Of a DNA stretch of 64,000 nt, positions 16,720-25,473 are shown piece after piece. The position numbers and the translations under genes are program-made. Within the stretch, counting starts at the first letter, position 1, and each line of letters begins with the position of its first letter. The stretch is from Anaerolineae bacterium (GTDB lineage Bacteria > Chloroflexota > Anaerolineae > Aggregatilineales > Phototrophicaceae), in assembly GCA_022824465.1 (NCBI GenBank), contig JAJDZV010000004.1:496001-560000 (forward strand), written 5' to 3'. Below the pieces are notes generated by a model that searched no databases, was not told the origin of the DNA, and worked only from the letters and a program-made list of their open reading frames with translations.

Positions 16720-17244
16720 CTAAGGTTCTTCAATCGTGACCGTTACGATTTGGTCGGCAACGACAGTCCGCGCGGGACGCTGGGGGTCGACGCGTTGCAG
16801 CGTGTTCAGCACGGCCAAGCTCTTGTCGTCGGCGACCCGCCCGAAAACGGCGTGATTGCCGTCGAGATGAGGCGTCGGCACAAAGGTGATGAAGAACTGT
16901 GATCCATTGGTGTTTGGTCCGGCGTTGGCCATGCTTAGCGTGCCGGGCGCGTCATGTGGGATAGCAAGCGCCGATGGCTCGTCATCCCAGCGATAGCCGG
17001 GTCCGCCGCGTCCGCTGCCGGTGGGGTCGCCGCCCTGCGCCATGAAGCCGTCCAGCACGCGGTGGAAGATGACGCCGTCGTAAAAGCCGTCGCGGGCCAG
17101 GAAGACGAAGTTATTGACGGTGATCGGCGCGCGTTCGGCGAAGAGGTCGATGTTGATGGCGCCCTTGCTGGTGTTCATGACGGCGCGGTAGGTCTTCTTG
17201 GGGTCGATGGTCATGGCGGGCGGGCTGGCGTATTGCTTGGGCAT
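16720..17244 (-). CDS. Cyclophilin-type peptidyl-prolyl isomerase
   Basis: The 174-residue cytoplasmic protein is a complete cyclophilin: '[20 protein letters not shown]', the catalytic Arg in '[20 protein letters not shown]', '[20 protein letters not shown]' and '[12 protein letters not shown]'. It speeds cis-trans isomerisation of proline bonds. There is no signal peptide. It is divergent from the HTH-ImmA gene, sharing a 162-base gap that carries a palindrome. Confidence 0.94.
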   Translation of the reverse strand: MPKQYASPPAMTIDPKKTYRAVMNTSKGAINIDLFAERAPITVNNFVFLARDGFYDGVIFHRVLDGFMAQGGDPTGSGRGGPGYRWDDEPSALAIPHDAPGTLSMANAGPNTNGSQFFITFVPTPHLDGNHAVFGRVADDKSLAVLNTLQRVDPQRPARTVVADQIVTVTIEEP

Positions 17245-17311
17245 GGGGTGCGCTCCTGTTGGGTTGGGGTTGGTGTGGGGAGGGTAGCAGAATCAACTTG
17301 ATGGCGGTAGA

Positions 17312-17332
17312 GTGTTGTATTCGATACAACAC
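17312..17332. promoter_or_regulatory. Perfect 21-bp palindrome, candidate operator
   Basis: GTGTTGTAT (17312-17320) and ATACAACAC (17324-17332) are exact inverted copies around TCG. No T-run follows, so it is not a terminator. It lies between the divergent cyclophilin and HTH-ImmA genes, centred about 64 bases before the predicted start of the latter. The HTH domain of that protein is the obvious candidate to bind it. Confidence 0.6.
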
Positions 17333-17373
17333 GAAACTGCAAGGGAACAACTGGATATTAGGCGTACTTCGAA

Positions 17374-17379
17374 TATAAT
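17374..17379 (+). promoter_or_regulatory. -10 box of the HTH-ImmA/DUF4411 operon
   Basis: TATAAT is perfect, but no TTGACA-like hexamer stands 16-18 bases upstream (CTGGAT is there). A lone -10 with an upstream palindrome suggests control by a DNA-bound protein. Confidence 0.5.
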
Positions 17380-17406
17380 TCTGTTAGGCTCACTGAGTGC
17401 ATTAGC

Positions 17407-18636
17407 ATGGTCACAGTTAATCCCTGCAATTTGCGATGGGCGCGTAATGCTGCGAAGTTAAGCGTTGCAGATGCGGCCAAGAAACTTGGACTTTCGAGTT
17501 CAGGAAAGAGCACTGCTGTTGAAAAGCTAGCGAGCATGGAGCGCGGCGCCCGACTCCCGACGCAATCACAGCTAAGCAAAATGGCCAATGCATATCGGGT
17601 ACCGGTTGTTACATTCTATCTAGAGACTGAGCCACGCAAGAGCTATCTGGGCGAGGACTATCGCACACTTCCACAGAAATCGGATGACGAAGTTGCAAAT
17701 GCTCATTTGGCAATATTACTTAGCAATGTAGTAGCTCGTCAAAGTATCACCCGAGATCTTCTCGTAGATGAAGACGCCGAGCCTCTCGAATTCGTGTCTT
17801 CAGCTACATCTCAAATGGGCGTTGAGCAGGTCGCCAATACCATAGTTCAAACTTTAGGCTTTAACTTGCATGAGTATCGACGGCGTCCAAGTCAACCCAC
17901 AAATGCGTTTAACTATCTTAGAAATCGAATTCAATCAACAGGCATTTTTTTATTACTGATGAGTGACCTCGGCCATCCGCAGAGCACAACAATTCCGGTT
18001 TCTGTATTTCGGGGGTTTGCTCTTGCCGATGAAATCGCTCCGTACATTGTTATCAATCGCAAGGATAACAAACGTGCGCAGTCTTTCACTGCCTTGCATG
18101 AAGTGGCGCATTTATGGCTGGGGGCAAGCGGAATAACTGGAATTGTAGATGAAACAAGTGCTAGCCTGGAACAATTCTGCAATCGCGTTGCAGGCAATAT
18201 ACTTTTGCCTCGTCATGAGCTACAAGAACTGTCCTCGTTGCACGAAGACTCGTTCGAGAGAGCGCTTGAGAGACTCACAACATTTGCCAACTCCAGAAAT
18301 CTCAGCCGTGCTATGGTCGCATACAACCTCAAGCTTGAAGACCATATTAGCCAGCCTATGTGGTATGAAATCAATGAAAGACTTCTAAGAGATCATGCTG
18401 CTCGCGAGAAACAGGAAAAGGAAAAGCGAGAACTTGACAGAGCCCTTGGCAAGAATACACCAATTGACGCCAATGTTGTGAGACGTAATTCATTGGGCGC
18501 ACCGCTGCTCGAACTGGCTCGCCGTTCAGTTGCGAGCGGTACATTGACGCCAACCAGAGCAAGCACGTTGCTGGGCGTGAACCCGCGAAAGGTACGAACA
18601 TTTCTACACCCCGAACGTCTGCGACGGGAGACATAA
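17407..18636 (+). CDS. HTH (Xre) - ImmA/IrrE zinc metallopeptidase
   Basis: An Xre-type helix-turn-helix occupies about residues 8-65 ('LRWARNAAKLSVADAAKKLG', 'PTQSQLSKMANAYRVPVVTF'). The ImmA/IrrE peptidase follows: 'SVFRGFALADEIAPYIVIN', zinc motif HEVAH at 231-235 and the distal Glu in 'ASLEQFCNRVAGNILLP'. ImmA-type enzymes cut repressors, and HTH-fused forms act as antitoxin-like regulators. The last 60 residues hold a second HTH-like stretch ('TPTRASTLLGVNPRKVRTFL'). Base composition is visibly AT-richer than both flanks, suggesting transfer. The next gene starts directly after the stop, so the two form an operon. Confidence 0.86.
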   Translation: MVTVNPCNLRWARNAAKLSVADAAKKLGLSSSGKSTAVEKLASMERGARLPTQSQLSKMANAYRVPVVTFYLETEPRKSYLGEDYRTLPQKSDDEVANAHLAILLSNVVARQSITRDLLVDEDAEPLEFVSSATSQMGVEQVANTIVQTLGFNLHEYRRRPSQPTNAFNYLRNRIQSTGIFLLLMSDLGHPQSTTIPVSVFRGFALADEIAPYIVINRKDNKRAQSFTALHEVAHLWLGASGITGIVDETSASLEQFCNRVAGNILLPRHELQELSSLHEDSFERALERLTTFANSRNLSRAMVAYNLKLEDHISQPMWYEINERLLRDHAAREKQEKEKRELDRALGKNTPIDANVVRRNSLGAPLLELARRSVASGTLTPTRASTLLGVNPRKVRTFLHPERLRRET

Positions 18637-19170
18637 GTGCTTTACCTCTTGGATGCAAACGTTCTCATTACAGCGCACGATGATTACTACCCAATTGATC
18701 GGATACCGCAATTCTGGGAATGGATCATTTTTCATGCCAAGCAAGGTCATATTCAGATGCCCTTTGAGATGCTGGCGGAAGTTAAGGCTGGGCAACCCAA
18801 AAGAGGCGCCGCAAATCAAGACGACGAACTGCTAAGATGGCTCAAGACAAACAGTCATGAAAAAGACTTGCTTCTTGACGCGAGCGCCGACCAGTTGACA
18901 GTCAACCGAGTCTTCAAAGAAGGGTACGACCTGCCCCAGCCGTCTCTAGACGAGTTAAACAAGATAAGAAAAGATCCGTTGCTCATCGCATACGCATTGG
19001 GACATCAGTCTGCTTCTATCGTAACGCTCGAGGGTACGCAAGAAAATGCCACAGACGAAATGAAACGACAAAACAGAAAGATTCCATTCGTATGCCGAAA
19101 GTTAGGCATCCGTTGCCTTGACACATTTGACCTGATTCGCGAACTCGACTTTCGTATCCCGCTCGCCTAA
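18637..19170 (+). CDS. DUF4411 PIN-like protein, probable toxin partner
   Basis: The 177-residue protein opens with 'MLYLLDANVLITAHDDYYP' and 'FWEWIIFHAKQGHIQMP', the DUF4411 signature. Acidic residues of a PIN ribonuclease fold are at D6 ('LLDAN'), E in 'EMLAEVKAG', D in 'RKDPLLIAYAL' and after 'SIVTLEGTQ'. The final strand is 'FVCRKLGIRCLDTFDLIREL'. The GTG start follows the previous stop immediately, with GGGAG in the preceding coding end. A PIN-like protein next to an HTH-ImmA protein is a recurrent predicted toxin-antitoxin arrangement. RNase activity is inferred, not shown. Confidence 0.8.
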   Translation: MLYLLDANVLITAHDDYYPIDRIPQFWEWIIFHAKQGHIQMPFEMLAEVKAGQPKRGAANQDDELLRWLKTNSHEKDLLLDASADQLTVNRVFKEGYDLPQPSLDELNKIRKDPLLIAYALGHQSASIVTLEGTQENATDEMKRQNRKIPFVCRKLGIRCLDTFDLIRELDFRIPLA

Positions 19171-19200
19171 ATGAGTCTTCGCAGCGAGGACCCCCACCCC

Positions 19201-21627
19201 ATGTCCCAAATAGCCGAGCACTTCCACACCATGAGCTACGGACCCGCGCCCGAATCCGCCGCGGCCGCCGAAGCCTGGCTCGAGTCCCACGACCGCCGCT
19301 TCGACCTATTCATCAACAACCAATGGACGCCCCCCGCCGCTGGCCAAACCATCTCCGTCTCCAACCCGGCCCGAGGCGAAACCTTGGCGACGGTCGCCGA
19401 CGCGGCCGCAGCCGACATCGACGCCGCTGTAGCCGCTGCCCGCTGCGCCTTCGGAGCCTGGTCCGCGCTCAGTCCGCATCAGCGCGCCCGTCATCTCTAC
19501 GCCATCGCCCGCAACATCCAAAAGCATGCCCGCCTGCTCGCCGTCGTGGAAAGCCTCGATAACGGCAAGCCCATCCGCGAGTCCCGCGATATTGATGTGC
19601 CGCTGGTCGCGCGCCACTTCTACTATCACGCCGGCTGGGCGCAGCTGATGGAGTCGGAATTGCGCGATTACCTTCCGCTGGGCGTCGTCGGCCAAGTGAT
19701 CCCCTGGAACTTCCCGCTGCTGATGCTGGCTTGGAAGATCGCGCCGGCGCTGGCATGCGGCAATACGGTTGTCATCAAACCCGCGCCTTACACGCCGCTC
19801 TCCGCTTTGCTCTTCGCCGAGATCATCGCCGAGGCTGGCTTGCCGCCCGGCGTCGTCAACATCGTCACCGGCGGCGATGAAGCGGGCGCAGCGCTGGCAG
19901 CGCATGACGATCTGGACAAAATCGCTTTCACCGGCTCGACCGCTGTTGGGCGCATCATCCGCCGCGCAACCGCCGGCAAGGGAATCAAGCTGACCCTGGA
20001 ACTGGGCGGCAAGTCGCCTTTCATCGTCTATGACGACGCCGACCTGGACGGCGCGATCGAGGGTTTGGTCGATGCCATCTTCTTCAATCAGGGCGAGGTC
20101 TGCTGCGCCGGCTCGCGCTTGCTGGTGCAGGAGAACATCGCCGATGCCTTCATCCTGAAGTTGAAGACGCGGATGTCTCGCCTGCGCCTGGGCGATGCGC
20201 TCGACAAAGGCATCGATATTGGCTCGGTCATTGATCCTGTGCAATACGAAGCGATTGACGATTGGGTGCAACGCGGCATCAGTGAAGGCGCTGATGTTTA
20301 CCAGCCGGCCGTCGATTTGCCGTCCGCTGGGTGCTTCTATCCACCGACGCTGCTGACCAATCTGGAAGCATCGGCCGCCGCTGCCCAGCAGGAAATCTTC
20401 GGACCCGTCTTGGTGGCGATGAGCTTCCGCACACCGGGCGAAGCGATAGAACTCGCCAATAATACGCGTTACGGGTTGGCCGCCTCCATCTGGAGCGAGA
20501 ACATCAGCCTAGCGCTGGAAACGGCGCGAAAGGTCAAGGCGGGCAGCATCTGGATCAATAGCGCCAATCTCTTTGACGCCGCGGCCGGTTTCGGCGGCTA
20601 TCGCGAAAGCGGCTTCGGGCGGGAAGGCGGTGTGGAAGGGCTTTCCGCCTATCTGCGTCCGGCATGGCAGACCCGCGCCAAGCCGAATCTCAGCGACCCG
20701 CCGAGCGACTGGGGCGCGCATACTCCGTTCGCCCCTGCCGCTTTGCCTCCCCTTGACACGTCGGGGGGACCGAACGGGGTAGTGCTGGACCGCACGGCCA
20801 AGCTCTATATCGGCGGGGCGCAGAAACGTCCCGATGGCAATTACTCCATGCCGGTGCTTTCGCCGTCCGGCGTCCTGGTCGGCCAAGTCGGAGATGGCAA
20901 TCGCAAGGACATTCGCAACGCCGTCGAAGCGGCCCACAAAGCGGTGAATTGGGCATACTATGCGCCTCACAATCGCGCCCAGATACTTTATTACATCGCT
21001 GAGAATCTGGCGGCGCGGCAAGCTGAATTCGCCGAGCGCATCGCCGCGATGACCGACGCGCCTCCCGTTGATGCCCGACGCGAAGTCGCCCTCTCTATCG
21101 AGCGCCTGTTTCACTGGGCGGCCTTCGCCGACAAGTCAGGCGGGACGGTGCAGGAGACAACCCTGCGCGGTTTGGTCGCCGCCATTCACGAACCGGTCGG
21201 CGTCATCGGCATCGCCTGCCCGGACGAGCCGCCGCTGCTGGCTTTCGTCTCGCTGGTCGCCGCCGCCATCTCCCGCGGCAACACGGTTGTCTGCCTGCCC
21301 TCGCCCAGGTTTCCGCTTAGCGCGACCGATCTCTACCAGGTTTTCGATACCTCCGATTTACCGGCGGGCGTGGTCAACATCATCAGCGGCGACCGCGATC
21401 ACCTGGTCAAGACCCTGGTCGAGCATGACGATGTGGACAGCCTCTGGTATTTCGGCGACGCTGAGGGCAGCCGTCAAGTGGAGGCGCGTTCCGCCCACAA
21501 CATCAAGCGCACCTGGGTCAGCTATGGCATTCCGCGCGACTGGCATGATGCCGTGCAGGGGGCCGGCGCCGAGTTCCTCCAGGAGTCGATCCAGGTTAAG
21601 AATATCTGGGCGCCGACGGGCGCCTGA
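19201..21627 (+). CDS. Two-domain aldehyde dehydrogenase (ALDH16 type)
   Basis: The first domain is a complete NAD(P)-dependent ALDH: N170 in 'GQVIPWNFPLLML', 'IAFTGSTAVGR', catalytic E267 in 'LTLELGGKSPF' and nucleophile C301/C302 in 'FFNQGEVCCAGSRL'. A second ALDH-like domain (from about residue 535) keeps the Rossmann-like part ('HEPVGVIGIACPDEPPLLAF', 'DLPAGVVNIISGDRDHL'), but ends before any catalytic Cys segment. This tandem layout is that of ALDH16, where the second half is structural. GAGGA lies ten bases before the ATG at 19201; an in-frame ATG at 19171 abuts the preceding stop. No separate promoter is obvious. Confidence 0.85.
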   Translation: MSQIAEHFHTMSYGPAPESAAAAEAWLESHDRRFDLFINNQWTPPAAGQTISVSNPARGETLATVADAAAADIDAAVAAARCAFGAWSALSPHQRARHLYAIARNIQKHARLLAVVESLDNGKPIRESRDIDVPLVARHFYYHAGWAQLMESELRDYLPLGVVGQVIPWNFPLLMLAWKIAPALACGNTVVIKPAPYTPLSALLFAEIIAEAGLPPGVVNIVTGGDEAGAALAAHDDLDKIAFTGSTAVGRIIRRATAGKGIKLTLELGGKSPFIVYDDADLDGAIEGLVDAIFFNQGEVCCAGSRLLVQENIADAFILKLKTRMSRLRLGDALDKGIDIGSVIDPVQYEAIDDWVQRGISEGADVYQPAVDLPSAGCFYPPTLLTNLEASAAAAQQEIFGPVLVAMSFRTPGEAIELANNTRYGLAASIWSENISLALETARKVKAGSIWINSANLFDAAAGFGGYRESGFGREGGVEGLSAYLRPAWQTRAKPNLSDPPSDWGAHTPFAPAALPPLDTSGGPNGVVLDRTAKLYIGGAQKRPDGNYSMPVLSPSGVLVGQVGDGNRKDIRNAVEAAHKAVNWAYYAPHNRAQILYYIAENLAARQAEFAERIAAMTDAPPVDARREVALSIERLFHWAAFADKSGGTVQETTLRGLVAAIHEPVGVIGIACPDEPPLLAFVSLVAAAISRGNTVVCLPSPRFPLSATDLYQVFDTSDLPAGVVNIISGDRDHLVKTLVEHDDVDSLWYFGDAEGSRQVEARSAHNIKRTWVSYGIPRDWHDAVQGAGAEFLQESIQVKNIWAPTGA

Positions 21628-21650
21628 CCCCCACGCTAAATCCCTTGTCC

Positions 21651-22916
21651 TCATCTCTTTGGGGAGCCTCCCAAAATGGGGAGGGACTTGCTTTGCGAAC
21701 GCAGCAAATCGAGCAGCGTGTGCAGCATCAGGTTGGCGCCTTTGACGCAATCGGCGTCGGTCGTGTATTCGGCTGGATTGTGGCTGATGCCCTTGACGGA
21801 AGGCACGAAGACCATGGCGGACGGCGCGATATTCGTCATATTCTGGGTATCATGGCCGGCGAAGCTCAGCATCCGTTCGTGAGTCAGTCCAAGTTCGTCG
21901 GCGGCTCGCTCAATTGCGCTCATAACCGTCTCGCTCATGGTCGCGGGAATGACAGGCGGCGTCGCCTCGTAGGAGACGCTCAGGTCGAATTCGGCGGCGC
22001 ATTCTTCAAGCAGGTGACTCAGGTCAGCCTGCATCCGATCCATCTCGGCATCGGAGCCATGCCGGAATTCGAGCGCGCAGTAGACTTCGGCCGGCACGAT
22101 ATTGAAGGCGCCTGGCTCAGCGCTGATCATCCCGACGTTGCAAACGCCGGGGCTATAGTTCTGCATCACATGGTCCCTGGCGCGCAGTACGAAGGTCGCC
22201 GCGCCCCAAAGCGCGTCGCGCCGCAGGTTCATCGGCATGGTGCCGGCATGAGCCGCTTCGCCGCGAAACGACACATGTATGGAGCGGATCCCAACGATGG
22301 CGTTCACGACGCCAAGGTCGACGCCGGAGGATTCCAAGCGAGTGCCCTGCTCGATGTGCAATTCGACCCAAGCCAGCACATCGTCTCGCGTCGCCGCCAG
22401 CATGGACTCGCGCGTGATGCCCACAGCCGAAAAGCGGCGCGTCAACTCATTGACATCCAGCCGGCTGCGTTCAAAGTCGGCCATGGTCAGTTGGCCAACA
22501 AGGGCTTTGCTGCCCATCAGTCCCATGATGGCGCTCTCTTCATCGGTGAAGTTGACGGCTTCCAACGTGACCGCCGGCGCGATGCCATTGTCTTTCAGCG
22601 TGCGCAGCGCCTCTAAGGCGACCAGCACACCGAGCGCGCCATCGTAGCATCCGCCGCTAGGCACACTGTCCAGGTGGGAGCCGGCGAGGATGCGCTTCTC
22701 GCTTGGTGGATCGCTAGGGAGAATCGCCGACTGATTGCCGGCGCCGTCCATTGCGTAGTCCAGACCGGCGTCGGCGATCTTGCGCCGATACCAGTGCCGC
22801 GCGGCGATATCGTTCTCGGTCAGCGCCTGCCGGTCGACGCCGCCGTCGGCGGTCGCGCCGATCTGCGCAAGTTCGTTCAAGTCGCTGAGCAAACGCTCCT
22901 GGTTAATCCGCAGCAT
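21651..22916 (-). CDS. M20 hydrolase of the allantoate/N-carbamoyl-L-amino-acid group
   Basis: Metal-site motifs are 'RILAGSHLDSVPSGGCYDGA', 'EAVNFTDEESAIMGLMGSKA' and 'VELHIEQGTRLE', with 'SFAGHDTQNM' near the end. These are the pattern of allantoate amidohydrolase, beta-ureidopropionase and N-carbamoyl-L-amino-acid hydrolase. All release CO2 and ammonia from a ureido group. Which substrate is used cannot be decided. AAAGGAGA lies six bases before the ATG at 22916, so the frame's longer start is not used. The last dozen residues ('SKSLPILGGSPKR') match the pattern of a C-rich intergenic repeat read through in frame. Confidence 0.88.
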   Translation of the reverse strand: MLRINQERLLSDLNELAQIGATADGGVDRQALTENDIAARHWYRRKIADAGLDYAMDGAGNQSAILPSDPPSEKRILAGSHLDSVPSGGCYDGALGVLVALEALRTLKDNGIAPAVTLEAVNFTDEESAIMGLMGSKALVGQLTMADFERSRLDVNELTRRFSAVGITRESMLAATRDDVLAWVELHIEQGTRLESSGVDLGVVNAIVGIRSIHVSFRGEAAHAGTMPMNLRRDALWGAATFVLRARDHVMQNYSPGVCNVGMISAEPGAFNIVPAEVYCALEFRHGSDAEMDRMQADLSHLLEECAAEFDLSVSYEATPPVIPATMSETVMSAIERAADELGLTHERMLSFAGHDTQNMTNIAPSAMVFVPSVKGISHNPAEYTTDADCVKGANLMLHTLLDLLRSQSKSLPILGGSPKR

Positions 22917-23286
22917 CAAGGTTCTCCTTTGGGTGGTATTCGGCAGGTTATTCGTTTTCCCGTAATTTCCCGTAGACGGAAACATTTTTTCTCCGATATA
23001 CGCAGTTTAGCCGGAAGGCTCCTTGCCAGCCGATATTGGCGCGGCATTCGCCCAGGCTGCATGGCAGCGGAAGCGGATGGGCAATCGGGGTGGCAAGGCG
23101 CGCGCGGGATCAGGGTAGCATAAAATCGGGCCTTATGGGCGACCATATGTTCTCGCATCGGTAGCGTCAACCTTTTGCTAAGCTAAGTGGATTGCAAGCG
23201 GTTGGCACGTATTTCCGTCTTAGCAGGGCGGCGAACAAGCCTTATAATGTCCCGCATAGAGATGCGTCGAAGGCAGGGAGATCAAG
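22917..23286. other. Divergent control region between hydrolase and xth
   Basis: This 370-base gap contains no believable gene. It holds the hydrolase ribosome site next to 22916 and the xth promoter near 23220-23248. I see no hairpin with a T-run and no long repeat. Confidence 0.5.
23220..23248 (+). promoter_or_regulatory. Promoter of xth
   Basis: A perfect TATAAT at 23243-23248 stands 17 bases after TTAGCA (4 of 6 matches to the -35 consensus). The leader of about 30 bases carries GGGAG before the ATG at 23287. Confidence 0.6.
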
Positions 23287-24054
23287 ATGAAGCTATTTTC
23301 CTGGAATGTCAATGGCATCCGCGCCGCGCAGAGAAAAGGCTTTCTCGACTGGCTGCATGACGAAGAGCCGGACGTATTGACGGTGCAGGAGACCAAAGCC
23401 TGGCCCGAGCAGCTCGACCCCGAATTGCGTCAGCCAGAGGGCTATCATAGCTGGTGGGTGCATGCCGAGCGCAAGGGTTACAGCGGCGTCGGCTTGTTCA
23501 GCAGGACTGAGCCGCTTGATATCAAGCTGGGCCTGGGCATCGAGAAATTCGACAGCGAGGGGCGCACCATCATCGCGGACTACGGCGCCTTCACCTTGAT
23601 GACGACCTATTTGCCGAATGGCGGGCGCGATCACAAACGCGTGCCTTTCAAGATGGAGTATAAAGAAGCCTTCCTGGATTACGCCAACGGCTTGCGCGCG
23701 GCGGGCAAGTCAGTGGTTATGACTGGCGATATCAATACGGCGCACAACGAGATCGACCTGGCGCGGCCCAAAGCCAACCGCAAGACGACCGGCTTCCTGC
23801 GCGAAGAGCGCGACTGGATCGACAAGGTCGTCGAACAGGGCTATATCGATACTTATCGTCACTTAAATCCGGATAAAGAGGGCGCCTATTCCTGGTGGTC
23901 GATGCGCAGCGGCGCGCGCGATAAGAACATTGGCTGGCGGATCGATTACTTTTTCATCTCGCCGGATCTGCGGGACAAGATGACGGCGGCGGAGATCCAT
24001 GCTGATGTGCTGGGCAGCGATCACTGTCCGATCAGCTTGACGCTGGATGTGTGA
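23287..24054 (+). CDS. xth: Exodeoxyribonuclease III / AP endonuclease
   Basis: The 255-residue protein has all ExoIII signatures. These are N7 in 'MKLFSWNVNGIRAA', metal-binding E35 in 'VLTVQETKAW', 'VVMTGDINTAHNEIDLA' with catalytic Asp and Asn, and 'GWRIDYFFIS'. The terminal catalytic 'GSDHCPISL' is present. It nicks DNA at abasic sites and degrades 3' ends in base-excision repair. It is monocistronic and convergent with the SH3b protein gene. Confidence 0.95.
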   Translation: MKLFSWNVNGIRAAQRKGFLDWLHDEEPDVLTVQETKAWPEQLDPELRQPEGYHSWWVHAERKGYSGVGLFSRTEPLDIKLGLGIEKFDSEGRTIIADYGAFTLMTTYLPNGGRDHKRVPFKMEYKEAFLDYANGLRAAGKSVVMTGDINTAHNEIDLARPKANRKTTGFLREERDWIDKVVEQGYIDTYRHLNPDKEGAYSWWSMRSGARDKNIGWRIDYFFISPDLRDKMTAAEIHADVLGSDHCPISLTLDV

Positions 24055-24080
24055 TTTTCGCCACAGAGACGCAGAGTTCC

Positions 24081-25421
24081 TCATGAATTTGCGGCCACGA
24101 GGCTGCTGTGGATAAAGGCTTTCTCGCCCTGGAAGGTGAACTCGACCCAAGTTGAACTTCCGTTCACGGTCTGGCCTTCAACTTCTCCTGTCGGCGTCAG
24201 TACAGCGCCGGGTCTCAAGTGTCCCAGGATCTCGCAGTTGGTGCTGGCGCAAGCGCGGACGCGGGCATTGAGGTCGTTGACCGTCTTGACGATCAGGCTG
24301 TTTGTCTCGGGCGCGGCCGCGGTAACCATCAAAGTCTGAGTCGGCGACGCGGTAGCTATCACTGTCGCAGTGTTAGTCGCCATGGCCGTTGCGGTATCCG
24401 TATGTGTCAATACCGGAGTCGGCGAGGCGGTTGCCGCGGCGGTCGCGGAATTGGTTGCAGTCGCGGTTGTGGTGTCCGTAGGCGTCGGGCTGGAGGTCGG
24501 AGGTTGGGTCGGCGAGGCGGTAAACTCTGTTGTCGGCGCCATCCGACCGAGGGCGCTCCGATGCACGTAAAGAATACTGCTGTCGCTCGCGAATGTGATC
24601 CAGGTATCGTCGCCGGCTACCGTTTGCCCGCTTTCATAGCGCAGCGTCACGATTCTGGCGCCAGCGTCGAGAGTCTGCACGCTGCGGCAAGTCAGGCTGG
24701 CGCAGCTGCGCGCCCAAGCTCGCGTCCGCACAAAGAAGACCTCGCCTTTACCGGGAACGTCTGTCGGCGTCAGCCTGGCAGGGGGGTAGGACTCTCGTGA
24801 GCGGCTGGATGATGGCGGCGACGTCGGTTGATGATGCAAGAGTCGCTCAAGTCCTCGGCTGACATCGCTGGAGCGGGCAACGACCAGCGCGAGAGCGGCC
24901 ACGATCAAGAGCAGGAGAAGCCAGGCTCTGCGGGAGCGCCGGGGCTGTTTCTGGCGCCGCTGCATTCGAGCAAAGGGCGACTCGGGGGCGCTGCGGACAA
25001 TGCGGGCATCTTCAACCAGCGACTTGCCGCCCATCTCATTGAGCGCGAGCCGCCTCAGTGACGTGGCTTGCGGGCGACCGATCTCGTCGAGTTGCCCCAG
25101 CCCCGCGTCATCGAGGTCAAACCACTCGCCCGGGCTTCCGCGCGCGGCAAATTGATCGTGGAGCGAGAGCGCCAATGCCGCGGCGTTGTCGGCTTGGAGA
25201 ACGAGCGCCAAGCGCGTCTCAATCGAAAGGTCGACAGCCCTGCGTATTTGGTCGCGGTCAATTTGCTGCAGTCGGGCGATCTTGAAGCGATTGCCGTAAT
25301 CGACGTCCTGGATGACGACGACGTAGCCAGCCGGCGGCGGAAGCCTGGGCAAGTCGGCCGCTTGCTCAACCGGGATTCGCAGGAACTCTTGCCGGTCCTG
25401 CAAGGCTCGCACTCCCCGCAC
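24081..25421 (-). CDS. Membrane protein: decayed GIY-YIG-like domain, TM helix, Thr/Pro linker, two SH3b domains
   Basis: Residues about 25-115 align with a GIY-YIG domain of the T5orf172 kind: 'PPPAGYVVVIQDVDYGNRFKI' then, after about 55 residues, 'GEWFDLDDAGL'. The catalytic Arg and Glu are not in place. A Lys/Arg stretch and one TM helix ('AWLLLLLIVAALALVVA', about 167-183) follow. The outside part has an SH3b domain with Cys pair ('VRTRAWARSCASLTCRSVQT'), a Ser/Thr/Pro/Ala-rich linker and a second SH3b ('NARVRACASTNCEILGHLRP'). SH3b domains often bind cell-wall peptides. A TTG at 25403 with GGGGAG upstream is a rival start to the GTG at 25421. It is the last gene of a three-paralogue row. 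Confidence 0.75.
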   Translation of the reverse strand: MRGVRALQDRQEFLRIPVEQAADLPRLPPPAGYVVVIQDVDYGNRFKIARLQQIDRDQIRRAVDLSIETRLALVLQADNAAALALSLHDQFAARGSPGEWFDLDDAGLGQLDEIGRPQATSLRRLALNEMGGKSLVEDARIVRSAPESPFARMQRRQKQPRRSRRAWLLLLLIVAALALVVARSSDVSRGLERLLHHQPTSPPSSSRSRESYPPARLTPTDVPGKGEVFFVRTRAWARSCASLTCRSVQTLDAGARIVTLRYESGQTVAGDDTWITFASDSSILYVHRSALGRMAPTTEFTASPTQPPTSSPTPTDTTTATATNSATAAATASPTPVLTHTDTATAMATNTATVIATASPTQTLMVTAAAPETNSLIVKTVNDLNARVRACASTNCEILGHLRPGAVLTPTGEVEGQTVNGSSTWVEFTFQGEKAFIHSSLVAANS

Positions 25422-25473
25422 TCGTCGGTCGCAGCCGAGATTCTAACACGTTCGTCGGCGGCAGAGCATATTG

